Origin: a bacterium
GTDB lineage: Bacteria > Zixibacteria > MSB-5A5 > WJJR01
NCBI GenBank assembly: GCA_035559435.1
Contig: DATMBC010000063.1
Coordinates: 1-60,909 of the forward strand
Reading direction: 5' to 3'
Length of the DNA stretch: 60,909 nt
Positions 29,079-36,843 of the stretch are shown here, one piece after another. The translations under genes were made by a program, and so were the position numbers. The notes beneath the pieces are model-generated. The model was not told where the DNA came from, searched no databases, and saw only the letters and a program-made list of their open reading frames with translations. Every line of letters begins with the position of its first letter. The first letter of the stretch is position 1.

Positions 29079-30110
29079 TCAACCCGCCGCGGCGAACAGG
29101 CGGCTCTTGCGCAATTGCCGCCACCACACCGACCCCAGCGCGGCCACCAGCGCCGCCAGCCCTGCCCAGTGCCAGATGCCGATGCGTTCATCCGCCGCAA
29201 CCAACGCGATCCTGGGTGTCCAGTCCCATGAACCCATCGTCGCATCGACCAAAACGCCCAACAGCACCGCCGTTATGATCATTCCCGCCAGATAGACCGT
29301 TGCGGCCCGTGCCCCCAGTTCGCGCACGATGACCGCAAACGACGCCGCGTTTGTCGCCGGCCCCACCAGCAGGAAGACCAGCGCCGCCCCGGGGCTCATC
29401 CCCTTGGCGAGGAAGACCGCCGCGATCGGCGTCGACGCCGACGCGCAGATGTAAAGCGGGACACCCACCACCACACCCATGACCATCTGCGTAAACGATC
29501 CGATGCGCTCAAACCAGTTGTCGGGAATGATCACCGCCAACACGCCCGACAACACAATCCCTACAACCAGCCAATTGGCGATGTCGGGCAGAAAGTCCTT
29601 CATCACATAGTCAAACGATCCCCGCAGCCGCGCCGCCCACGAAGAATCGGTCCTCTCGGCCCCATTGGTCCTGTCCGTTTCGAACACCGCCTTGCGCGGC
29701 GCAAACCGCTCCACCGCCAGCCCCGTGGCGGTCGCCGTGACCAACGCCGCCACCGGCCGCAGCACCGTCATCAGCGGATTGATCAACGCCCAGGTCACCG
29801 CGATCGAATCCGGACCGGTCTCGGGCTCCGACACCAGAAAGGAGACAGTCGCCCCGTCGGAGGCGCCGCTGCGACGCAACGTCATTGCCACCGGCACGAC
29901 GCCGCATGAGCACAAGGGAAGGGGAATTCCCGCCAACGCCCCCTTGATGATCGAGCCGATCCCACGCCGTCCCAGCCAGCGAAAAATCTGGCCCTTCGGG
30001 AAGGCCGCATAGATCAACACCGCCGCGACAAGCCCGAGCACGATATAAGGCGCCATCTCCAGCGCAATCCGCCCGGTCTCTATCGCCGCGTTGGTGATCC
30101 AGGTTTTCAT
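29079..30110 (-). CDS. Permease of the YraQ/SO_0444 (DUF318) family, probable metal or metalloid efflux
   Basis: 343 residues with about eight to ten hydrophobic segments. The conserved PLPLCSCGVVPVA (Cys67 and Cys69) and SFLVSEPETGPDSIAVTWALI, and the second-half LYICASASTPIAAVFLAKGMSPGAALVFLLVGPATN, are hallmarks of the SO_0444 copper/zinc efflux-type permeases; ArsP methylarsenite transporters are relatives. The start ATG at 30110 is chosen over an upstream extension that has no membrane character. An ArsR-type dyad lies 44-59 bases upstream and an arsR-type gene is nearby, so metal-induced expression is likely. Which metal cannot be read. Confidence 0.87.
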   Translation of the reverse strand: MKTWITNAAIETGRIALEMAPYIVLGLVAAVLIYAAFPKGQIFRWLGRRGIGSIIKGALAGIPLPLCSCGVVPVAMTLRRSGASDGATVSFLVSEPETGPDSIAVTWALINPLMTVLRPVAALVTATATGLAVERFAPRKAVFETDRTNGAERTDSSWAARLRGSFDYVMKDFLPDIANWLVVGIVLSGVLAVIIPDNWFERIGSFTQMVMGVVVGVPLYICASASTPIAAVFLAKGMSPGAALVFLLVGPATNAASFAVIVRELGARAATVYLAGMIITAVLLGVLVDATMGSWDWTPRIALVAADERIGIWHWAGLAALVAALGSVWWRQLRKSRLFAAAG

Positions 30111-30153
30111 CGTTGGCTCGCTAACTCCTTCTACGTCAGCAACGATAGAACAC

Positions 30154-30169
30154 TTGAACAAATATGCAA
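30154..30169. promoter_or_regulatory. Candidate ArsR/SmtB-family operator
   Basis: Imperfect dyad TTGAACAAATATGCAA (10 of 16 positions symmetric) in an AT-rich patch 44 bases upstream of the permease ATG. It resembles the TGAACA-type half-sites of ArsR/SmtB repressors. The matching regulator gene is at 30544-30930. Confidence 0.5.
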
Positions 30170-30290
30170 ATAAAAAACGAGGACTGACAACCGGCCAAGT
30201 CCCTGTTCGGCCGCAACTTTGGCGTTGCGGCAACGTATGTCAGATGTGTCCAGTTGAGGTCACCATCCCGGCGGATCGGAAGGTGGTCCC

Positions 30291-30515
30291 ATGTTGAAGT
30301 GGATACTCCTGAGTTCCCTGGCCTTGCTCCTGGCGGTGCCGTTGGCCATTGCCGCGGGCGCCCTGCTTGTGGGCGACGGATTCGCGACCGGCATCATTGT
30401 GGGATTCGGTGTGCCGTTATTTGTCGGTGTGGGCATGCTGATCGCCTTCGCCGTCGAATTCGCCGGACCCATCCTCCTGGCAATCGCGATCATCTATCTG
30501 ATCAAGAAGGGGTGA
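30291..30515 (+). CDS. Small two-helix membrane protein
   Basis: 74 residues, almost entirely hydrophobic, with two predicted membrane segments (about 4-26 and 32-70, the second possibly split) and the C-terminus IYLIKKG. ATG 30291 has a GGAAGGTGG ribosome site. It sits in the 430-bp gap between the divergent metal permease and the convergent ArsR gene. It could be a phage-shock/PspC-like or transporter-accessory small protein. No family recognised. Confidence 0.6.
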   Translation: MLKWILLSSLALLLAVPLAIAAGALLVGDGFATGIIVGFGVPLFVGVGMLIAFAVEFAGPILLAIAIIYLIKKG

Positions 30516-30543
30516 GCGCGGAACTTCACGGGCCGCGTTCGTC

Positions 30544-30930
30544 TCACCCATGCCGCACATGCTCCAGCCCGAGCGCAAAGAGCGCCCGCACATGCTCGTC
30601 ATCGATGGAGTAGTAGGCCATCTTGCCCTCGCGGCGATACTTCACCAGCCGCAGCGACCGCAATGTCCGCAACTGATGCGACACCGCCGACACGCTTGAC
30701 CCGAGCACCTGCGCCAAGTCGCAGACACACAGCTCGCCGGTGAACAGCGCCTGGATGATCTTGATGCGTGTCGGATGCGCCACGCATTGGAAGATCGATG
30801 ACATCCGCTCGATCTCGTCGGCGGGCAGCATCAACTTTCGCGCCGCCGCCACCTTCTTCGGATCAAACGAGTCGATTTCGCAGCGGTCGTTGGGGCCGTT
30901 CGGGCCGGGCGTTGGTGACTTGGCTGGCAT
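30544..30930 (-). CDS. ArsR/SmtB-family metal-sensing repressor
   Basis: 128 residues. Winged helix about 40-115: MSSIFQCVAHPTRIKIIQALF, then GELCVCDLAQVLGSSVSAVSHQLRTLRSLRLVKYRREGKMAYYSIDDEHV. The ELCVCDL motif (Cys68 and Cys70) at the DNA-binding helix is the classic alpha-3 metal or metalloid site of ArsR/CadC proteins. Dissociates from DNA on metal binding. Probable target: the SO_0444-type permease through the dyad at 30154. The frame continues upstream on the minus strand but that part is antisense to the next gene, so the start is ATG 30930. Confidence 0.92.
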   Translation of the reverse strand: MPAKSPTPGPNGPNDRCEIDSFDPKKVAAARKLMLPADEIERMSSIFQCVAHPTRIKIIQALFTGELCVCDLAQVLGSSVSAVSHQLRTLRSLRLVKYRREGKMAYYSIDDEHVRALFALGLEHVRHG

Positions 30931-31038
30931 GGGGCCAATATAACCCGATTGCCGCCGCGGTGCCGCGCCAAACCGCCCCCCGCCTCGTTGCCCATCTGCG
31001 CCCATGCGTCCATGCGCGGAATCGGTTATCTTTGCCGC

Positions 31039-32592
31039 ATGCGCCAGCGGCCGGCATTGTCCCTCCTCTTCCTCATCGCCATCGCGGTCCCGGCCCAAGC
31101 CAATCCCGCCGACAGCGTCTTCTCCGCCTATGTCGCCGCCGTCCTCGGCGACAACTGGACCGCCGCCAAATCGCTCTGGCTGTCGGCGGAGGTGGAACTC
31201 GCCAACCGTCTCGAAGTCCGCTTCACCGGGTTGCCGCTCAAGGTCGATTGCACTTCGCCCCTGCAGGAGCACCGGGCGGTGATCGCCAACGGGACAATCC
31301 AATACTCCGTTTCCGATTCGCTGGTCACCGACACGCTGGTCGCCAAAGTCGTCGAGGTCCGTTCCGGCGCCGTCGCGGTACGGCACACCTATCTCCTTGT
31401 GCCGACCGAAACGGGCTGGCGGCTGACCTCGCCGATTTACCATGCCACCCGCGACTGGCCGGAGTATCACACGCGCTTCTTCCGGGTGCGCTGCCCCGAC
31501 TCGAGCCTGCTCAACGATTTTGCGCTGGAAGCCCTCGATGCCGCCGTCGATTCGCTCGGCGGCGTCTTCCACTTCCACGACGATCACTGGATCCGTCTGA
31601 CCGCGCGTCGCATCGATTACTACCTGGCCGACCGCGCGCGCGTGCGCGCGCTCACCGGGCATGACGCCCATGGCCTGACCTACCTGCCTTTGGATGCGAT
31701 CGTCACCAGTCATCTGCCGCACCCGCATGAGATCGTGCATGCGCTGATGAATTTCCGTCTCGGCCAGTTGCCGATGTACACCCTGCCCGCTCTGCAGGAG
31801 GGCGTGGCGGTGGCCTACGGCGGCCGCTGGGGCAAGGCGCCGCACGTCAGTTTGCAGATGGGCGCGTATGTCCTCGATGCCGAGTTGATGACCGTCGAGG
31901 ACATCCTCACCTATGACGGCTTTCAGGCCGATGCCTCCGACCTCTCGTATGCCGTCGGCGGGCTGTTCACGCGCTGTCTGATCTCCTCCATGGGATTTCC
32001 CAATTTCACCGTGCTGTATCGCCGGCTTTCCGGACCGCAGCAATATGTGCGCGGCATCCGCGCCGAAGATGTCCGGCAGGCAGTCGAGGAGAGCACCGGG
32101 CAACCCTGGGAACGGGTCGTCCCTGCCTGTCTGGTGCGCGAACTCGAGCTCTTCACCCACCGCGGCCTCGACCCCTGCCACGCAAGCCCCGATGCGTCTC
32201 TCCTGTGGCAGGAAGTGGCCGATGGTCTGGATGTGCGTATTCTCGCGGATGGGGTCCGCTACTACGTTGAACTGACAGGGGAGAAGTCGGGCGGCCAGAC
32301 CGGCATCACCCTAAGCGACCCGGACTTTGGCGACAACGCCTACCGCAGCCGTCTGTTCTCCGAGCAGTTTCCCGATGCGCAGTATGACCACCAAATCCTC
32401 GGCATCGTTTGCGACAGTCTCGAGGCGGGCCTCTACGATTACCGCCGCGATTTGCTCCTGGCCAAGTTCGCCTCCGGCTTCTCGACCGGAGAGAGCATCT
32501 GGGACCCCGCCGCCCGCCGCATACGGTTTCAACTCGACAGGGCGATGCTCCCGGACACACTGGCTTCCGGACAGTTGCGGCTGATCCGCTGA
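31039..32592 (+). CDS. Secreted HEXXH protein, putative gluzincin-type metalloprotease
   Basis: 517 residues. A signal peptide (about 1-22, ending VPAQANP). Residues about 23-150 look like an NTF2-type or beta domain. A zinc motif HPHEIVHALMNF (His230, Glu231, His234) is followed 20 residues later by Glu254 in ALQEGVAVAYGG, the spacing and EG context of peptidase-MA/gluzincins. The C-terminal 110 residues form an unknown beta-rich domain. ATG 31039 begins the signal peptide; the longer frame upstream lacks one. I do not recognise the exact family. It is followed 35 bases later by a thioredoxin-like gene. Confidence 0.75.
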   Translation: MRQRPALSLLFLIAIAVPAQANPADSVFSAYVAAVLGDNWTAAKSLWLSAEVELANRLEVRFTGLPLKVDCTSPLQEHRAVIANGTIQYSVSDSLVTDTLVAKVVEVRSGAVAVRHTYLLVPTETGWRLTSPIYHATRDWPEYHTRFFRVRCPDSSLLNDFALEALDAAVDSLGGVFHFHDDHWIRLTARRIDYYLADRARVRALTGHDAHGLTYLPLDAIVTSHLPHPHEIVHALMNFRLGQLPMYTLPALQEGVAVAYGGRWGKAPHVSLQMGAYVLDAELMTVEDILTYDGFQADASDLSYAVGGLFTRCLISSMGFPNFTVLYRRLSGPQQYVRGIRAEDVRQAVEESTGQPWERVVPACLVRELELFTHRGLDPCHASPDASLLWQEVADGLDVRILADGVRYYVELTGEKSGGQTGITLSDPDFGDNAYRSRLFSEQFPDAQYDHQILGIVCDSLEAGLYDYRRDLLLAKFASGFSTGESIWDPAARRIRFQLDRAMLPDTLASGQLRLIR

Positions 32593-32627
32593 CAAACCTG
32601 CGCCGCCTTGTCAAAAAGGAGTGCCCC

Positions 32628-33149
32628 ATGCGACGTGCCCATTTGTCCATCCGCTACATTCTCGCCGCGGCGATTGTCATGATCGCCGGGGAGAATGCCA
32701 TGGCCGGCTGGTACACTGACTCGATCAAAACCGCGCCCGTGATCGAAATCCGCGGCGAACTGGCCGACACCGCCCGTTGCCGCGAGCTGGGCGACCGCTA
32801 CATCGACGACAATCTCGACTACCTGCTCTCCGCGAACGAATGGCTGATCGTCAACTTCTGCGCCTACTGGTGCGGCGACTGCAACAACTTCACCCCCGAT
32901 TTCAACCGCGCCGCCGGCCAATCCGCCTACGCCGGCATTCGCTGGGCCTACGCCGACATCGATGGCACCCGCGGCAACGAAAACATGCGCAAACGTTTCA
33001 GTCTGCCCGGTACGCCGGTAGTGATCCTTTTCCACAAGGGCGAGATTGTCAAAGACGCCGACGGCAACCCCGCCATCCTCGATGGCCACGCCGGCGACAA
33101 GACCTACGACGACATCATCGCCTACCTGAACGCGCACTACCGTCCGTAG
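32628..33149 (+). CDS. Periplasmic thioredoxin-like protein
   Basis: 173 residues. A signal peptide (about 1-26, ending NAMA) then a thioredoxin fold: WLIVNFCAYWCGDCNNFTP with active-site Cys82 and Cys85 (WCGDC), then the cis-Pro segment PGTPVVILFHKGEIV. A thioredoxin or thiol-disulfide oxidoreductase of the cell envelope; the GD dipeptide differs from the common GPC/GHC. AAAGGAG precedes the ATG. A second envelope thioredoxin (36229) lies on the far side of the phage-type genes. Confidence 0.87.
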   Translation: MRRAHLSIRYILAAAIVMIAGENAMAGWYTDSIKTAPVIEIRGELADTARCRELGDRYIDDNLDYLLSANEWLIVNFCAYWCGDCNNFTPDFNRAAGQSAYAGIRWAYADIDGTRGNENMRKRFSLPGTPVVILFHKGEIVKDADGNPAILDGHAGDKTYDDIIAYLNAHYRP

Positions 33150-33317
33150 GCAACGTCCCGATCGAGAACCTGATTCAAGTGTCGCGGGACACGGGGCTTT
33201 CAGCGCCTTGATCGCCGGCCGCCCGCTACGTCGCCACCAGCAGGCACGGCCGAAGCCTCGCCTTCCCAATCGTGCCGCCACCACACCCCCATCTCACAAT
33301 CGCCAATCGCCAATCCC

Positions 33318-33336
33318 CACCCCCACTTCGGGGGTG
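33318..33336. terminator. Hairpin between thioredoxin-like gene and portal gene
   Basis: CACCCCC-ACTTC-GGGGGTG, a perfect 7-bp stem about 170 bases after the thioredoxin stop. It lacks a T tract. Just upstream are tandem AATCGCC units. Confidence 0.35.
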
Positions 33337-33361
33337 CCAGTCACGTGACCGGGTAGGGTAG

Positions 33362-34642
33362 ATGCCGCACTTTCCCTCCTCCTGGTGGCAACGCCTCTTT
33401 GCCCGCCGTGTCTCCTCCTCCAGCGACCGTCCCGCCGCCTTCACGCGGGCCGCCGGTTGGTCGACTCGCCCGCGCTCCCAGCGTCCCGACTTCGGCGAGC
33501 ACGAGTGGACTTTCGCCGGCGGCGCGGTCACCGACCGTGCCTTCGCCACACGCCTGCATCGCTTCATGCGCGACCACATCCCCGTCCTCAAAGCGGTGAT
33601 CTGGACATGGACACGTCTGGCCGCCGCCCCCTCCCGCTTCGAAATCAGCGCGTCCACCGAAGCCATCAAGAATCGGTCCTATGCGGTCCTATCGGACCTG
33701 TCACACCGCATCCACCCCGACCGTCTCACCCGCTTTGCCGGATTCGACGCTCTGCTCTTGCAGTATTTCGATGCGCTCTTCACCGATGGCGCCGTCTGCG
33801 GCGAGCTCACCCTGTTGCCCTCACGCGCCGGCCTGGCACGGTTTGATTTCATCGACACGGCCACGCTCGAGTTCGCGCCGGACCCCCAGGATGGCTGGCG
33901 GATGTACCAGCGCACGCCGGGAGGACGCCTGACGCTCGATTCGGATGCCATCTTCTACCAGCCGCTGGATGCCGAGGCCGGACGTCCCCACGGCAAGTCG
34001 CTGATCGGGGCGGTCGGATTTGTCGCGCGCATCGAGCAGGAGCTGGTGCGCGACATCGGCAAGGCGACGCACAACGCCGGTTATCACCGTCTGCATGTGG
34101 CGATCAAGCCACCGGCGCCGGGCGCGGCCGAATCCGACAGCGACTACACCGCCCGCGCCAACGCCTACTTCGACCAGACCGTGCGCGCCCTGCGTGAATT
34201 CGATGTCGACGACAACCCGGTCACCTGGGACGATGTCGAAATTCGCCACATCAGTCCCTCCGGCGAGGTGACCTCGTCGCGCAGCTGGTATCTCAATCAC
34301 CGCTCGATGGTCGAGGATGTGATCGCCGGCTGCCATCTGGCGTCGTTCATGCTCGGCTACGCCTACGGCGGCACCCAGACCTGGGCCAAATTCAAATACG
34401 AGATGGTGGGCCGGCAGATCGCGACGCTGCAACGCGCCGCCTCGCGCTTCTGCGAGTGGATCGCCAACATCGAACTGGCCCTGCATGGTCTCGACGCCGA
34501 AGCCCGCCACGTCTTCGACAACCGCCTCGACTTCGACCGCCGCGAACGCTACGAAACCGACCGCGCCCTCACCGACCTGATCCTCCGCCAACTCGAATCC
34601 GGCCTGATTACGATCGACGAAGCCAGACAAAAGCTCGCGTAG
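33362..34642 (+). CDS. Phage-type portal protein
   Basis: 426 residues, usual portal length. N-terminal helix region HRFMRDHIPVLKAVIWTWTRLAAAPSRFEI; central HGKSLIGAVGFVARIEQELVRDIGKATHNAGYHRL (portal wing/stem region); then SRSWYLNHRSMVEDVIAGCHLASFMLGYAYGG and the C-terminal IANIELALHGL ... LILRQLESGLITIDEARQKL, the ending typical of HK97/SPP1-like portals. A portal is the dodecameric DNA gate of a tailed-phage head and the docking site of the terminase. The terminase gene follows after 62 bases. No scaffold, protease, capsid or tail genes are in reach. The ribosome site is weak (GGGTAGGG). Confidence 0.82.
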   Translation: MPHFPSSWWQRLFARRVSSSSDRPAAFTRAAGWSTRPRSQRPDFGEHEWTFAGGAVTDRAFATRLHRFMRDHIPVLKAVIWTWTRLAAAPSRFEISASTEAIKNRSYAVLSDLSHRIHPDRLTRFAGFDALLLQYFDALFTDGAVCGELTLLPSRAGLARFDFIDTATLEFAPDPQDGWRMYQRTPGGRLTLDSDAIFYQPLDAEAGRPHGKSLIGAVGFVARIEQELVRDIGKATHNAGYHRLHVAIKPPAPGAAESDSDYTARANAYFDQTVRALREFDVDDNPVTWDDVEIRHISPSGEVTSSRSWYLNHRSMVEDVIAGCHLASFMLGYAYGGTQTWAKFKYEMVGRQIATLQRAASRFCEWIANIELALHGLDAEARHVFDNRLDFDRRERYETDRALTDLILRQLESGLITIDEARQKLA

Positions 34643-34649
34643 GGTGCGT

Positions 34650-34704
34650 GCGCTTGTTGCGCGCACCGCGTGTCTGAAAGGGGAGAGGGCCAGGGTGAGG
34701 GGCC
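34650..34704. repeat. GGTGCGTGCGC hairpin and GGGGAGAGGGCCAGGGTGAGG half-repeat
   Basis: Right after the portal stop: GGTGCGTGCGC-TTGTT-GCGCGCACC (near 34653), then a one-sided copy of the GGGAGAGGGC-CAGGGTGAGG intergenic repeat often seen in high-GC genomes (about 34679-34702). The repeats immediately precede the terminase reading frame. Confidence 0.45.
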
Positions 34705-36153
34705 TTGGCACGCGCCTCACTCTCCATCCTCTCTTGCCCGTCCGATCATCCATCACTCACTCATGACTTCCGCAATCCCATTCTGCACCCCCGTCTGCCC
34801 TCCCCCTCCTTCCGCCGCGCGCTGGTAGATCCCGTCTACTTCGCGCAATCCTTCCTCCAGATCGACCCTCACCCCGGCCAACGGCTCTGGTTGGCCAACT
34901 CCATCACGCCCGAAAACCTGCTCCACTGCGGCAACCGCTGGGGCAAATCGCTGGCCCAGGCGATCAAGATCGCCCACCGTCTGTTGTTCCGGATCCGCGA
35001 CCCGCGCCATGACCGGGTCGGACGCTACGTCGTCGCCAATGTCTCGATCACCCTCGATCAGGCGCGGATCATCTTCAATGAGACGGTCAATCTCCTGCGA
35101 CGCCTCCCGTATTGCGACTACCTGATCGACGATCTGTTGGTCACGCCCTTCCCGATGCTGCGTCTGACCAACGGCGCGATGCTCTGGGCGCGTTCGACCC
35201 AGCGGCGCGGCGAGTACCTGCTCGGCCACGATTTTGATTTCATCTCCTTCGATGAGGCCGCCTTCGAGCCGGCCGCCGACGATGTCGTTGAGGAAGTGCT
35301 GATGATGCGCGTGGTCGACCGCGCCGGGCAGATCGATTATGTCTCGACCCCGCGCGGCAAGAACTGGTTTTTCCGCAAGGCGCAGGAGATCGCCGCGCGC
35401 GGCGGCGGGGGCTATGTTCAACGCGGCGACAGCCGCGACAACCCGCACCTGCCCGCCGCCTATCTCGAACGGACCATCGCGCGCTTGTCACCGCAACGCC
35501 GCGCCCAGAACATCGAGGGCCGCTTTGTCGACCTCGGCAACGAAGTCCTGCGCGAAGAAGACATCCAACGCGCCCTCGCCCTCTGGAAGGGCGCGCACGC
35601 CGACGCGGGGCAGGGGGCTGCAGTCGCCTTGCCCCGCCGGCGGCACTATGTCCACGGCTGGGACCTGGCCCGCAAACGCACCTGGACGGTTGGTGTCACT
35701 CTCGACATCACCGAGCGCCCGTTCCAGCTTGTCGCCTTCGAGCGCTTCCAGCATCGTGCCTGGCCGGCGGTCATCAGCGCCATTCGCGAGCGTCATGCCC
35801 GTTTCGGCGGCCGGGTAATCATCGACGCCACCGGCCTGGGCGATGTCATCCTCGCCGAGCTGGCCGACATTGGCGCGCAGGGATACAATTTCGGCGAACG
35901 CGGGGGAAAGGCGAAGGCGGAGCTGATCGCCACGCTGGAACACGCCTTTGCCGCCGGGCTGATCGGCCTCCCGATGATTGAGATGACCACCGCCGACGGC
36001 GACTACTGGTCGCTGCCCAACGAACTGCGCGAATTCACCTGGGATGACAACCAACACTGCGATGCGGTCTTCGCGTTGGCGCTGGCGCTGTGGCTGGCGC
36101 GTCAGCCGCGCGACGCGGGCACTGCGCCGTCTTTCCGTGTCGCCGGATGGTGA
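34705..36153 (+). CDS. Phage-type large terminase (TerL), packaging ATPase and nuclease
   Basis: Up to 482 residues. Walker A-type LLHCGNRWGKSLAQ (about 76-82), Walker B with catalytic Glu FDFISFDEAAF (about 178-187), coupling motif YVSTPRGKNW (213-220). RNase-H-like nuclease: Asp320 in VHGWDLARKRTW, Asp374 in VIIDATGLGD and Asp453 in NQHCDAVFALALALW. All three metal-binding Asp are kept, so the enzyme looks intact. The only early start is TTG 34705, which abuts a repeat and lacks a ribosome site, so the true start is uncertain. It lies downstream of the portal, the reverse of the usual phage order. Confidence 0.85.
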   Translation: MARASLSILSCPSDHPSLTHDFRNPILHPRLPSPSFRRALVDPVYFAQSFLQIDPHPGQRLWLANSITPENLLHCGNRWGKSLAQAIKIAHRLLFRIRDPRHDRVGRYVVANVSITLDQARIIFNETVNLLRRLPYCDYLIDDLLVTPFPMLRLTNGAMLWARSTQRRGEYLLGHDFDFISFDEAAFEPAADDVVEEVLMMRVVDRAGQIDYVSTPRGKNWFFRKAQEIAARGGGGYVQRGDSRDNPHLPAAYLERTIARLSPQRRAQNIEGRFVDLGNEVLREEDIQRALALWKGAHADAGQGAAVALPRRRHYVHGWDLARKRTWTVGVTLDITERPFQLVAFERFQHRAWPAVISAIRERHARFGGRVIIDATGLGDVILAELADIGAQGYNFGERGGKAKAELIATLEHAFAAGLIGLPMIEMTTADGDYWSLPNELREFTWDDNQHCDAVFALALALWLARQPRDAGTAPSFRVAGW

Positions 36154-36228
36154 CGCAGACAGACGCAGGGGCGAACCTCGTGTTCGCCCTCGTTGCTTGG
36201 TTTCACCGATACCCCGACCGTGGGAACG

Positions 36229-36717
36229 CTACCAAACTCCATCACGAAGGCGCTCCAGTTCTCCGGCAAACTGCGCCGCATCGCGATAGCCGACCATCGG
36301 CCCGATCATAGTCCCGTTGCGCTGCAAGAACACCATCGTCGGCACCCCGCCCACATCAAAAACATCCCGGGCCATCTGCCGGCAGGTCACCATGCTGTCG
36401 CCGCAGACCACCATCGTGTCGAGATCGGGATTGAGGTTGACGATGTTGTACCACGATCCGAGCATGCGGATGACGGTGGTGTCGGCCAGTGTCTCCTGCT
36501 TGAGCCGCCGGCACCAGCCGCACCAATCGGCCAGCACAAACACGATTGAAACATCCTTCTTGCCGGGTGTGTCCCGGTACACGACCTCAGTCCCCACCCA
36601 CTGTAGCTCGGTGTAGACCGGTGGATCGTCACTGCTCACGCTCTTGTCGCCGCCGCAGGCGGCCAGCGACAGAAGCAGGATCATTCCCAACAGACACACA
36701 GCGCGTCGTGGGCTCAT
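36229..36717 (-). CDS. Thioredoxin-like lipoprotein
   Basis: 162 residues. Lipobox LLSLAAC with Cys21, a short linker, then a thioredoxin-fold active site VLADWCGWCRRLKQE (Cys66, Cys69) and the cis-Pro segment GGVPTMVFLQRNGTMIG. WCGWC is the motif of DUF255/thioredoxin-7 and some DsbD-linked proteins. Likely inner-face outer-membrane or periplasmic thiol reductase. It is transcribed away from the subtilase end at 36844 and reads toward the terminase. Confidence 0.87.
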   Translation of the reverse strand: MSPRRAVCLLGMILLLSLAACGGDKSVSSDDPPVYTELQWVGTEVVYRDTPGKKDVSIVFVLADWCGWCRRLKQETLADTTVIRMLGSWYNIVNLNPDLDTMVVCGDSMVTCRQMARDVFDVGGVPTMVFLQRNGTMIGPMVGYRDAAQFAGELERLRDGVW

Positions 36718-36794
36718 AGCGTTCTCCTTTGGTCGGTATCTACCCCGGTCACACCGCAGCGGTCAAGCCCCGGACGCGTTATCCTGACCAGAAA

Positions 36795-36819
36795 ATGGGG
36801 CGAACCATGTTCGCCCCAT
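36795..36819 (-). terminator. Intrinsic terminator for the dockerin subtilase
   Basis: Perfect 11-bp stem (ATGGGGCGAAC with a 3-nt loop); on the minus strand it is followed by TTTCTGG. It lies 25 bases beyond the subtilase stop. Confidence 0.7.
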
Positions 36820-36843
36820 CGGTCCATTCACCGTGGCGTCCGG

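Noticed and set aside
30931-32181. N-terminal extension of the ArsR frame to about 545 codons
   Set aside because: It is antisense to the secreted HEXXH gene and has no ArsR or other domain features; the normal start is at 30930.
34763-34765. ATG at 34763 as terminase start
   Set aside because: It is not in the terminase frame.
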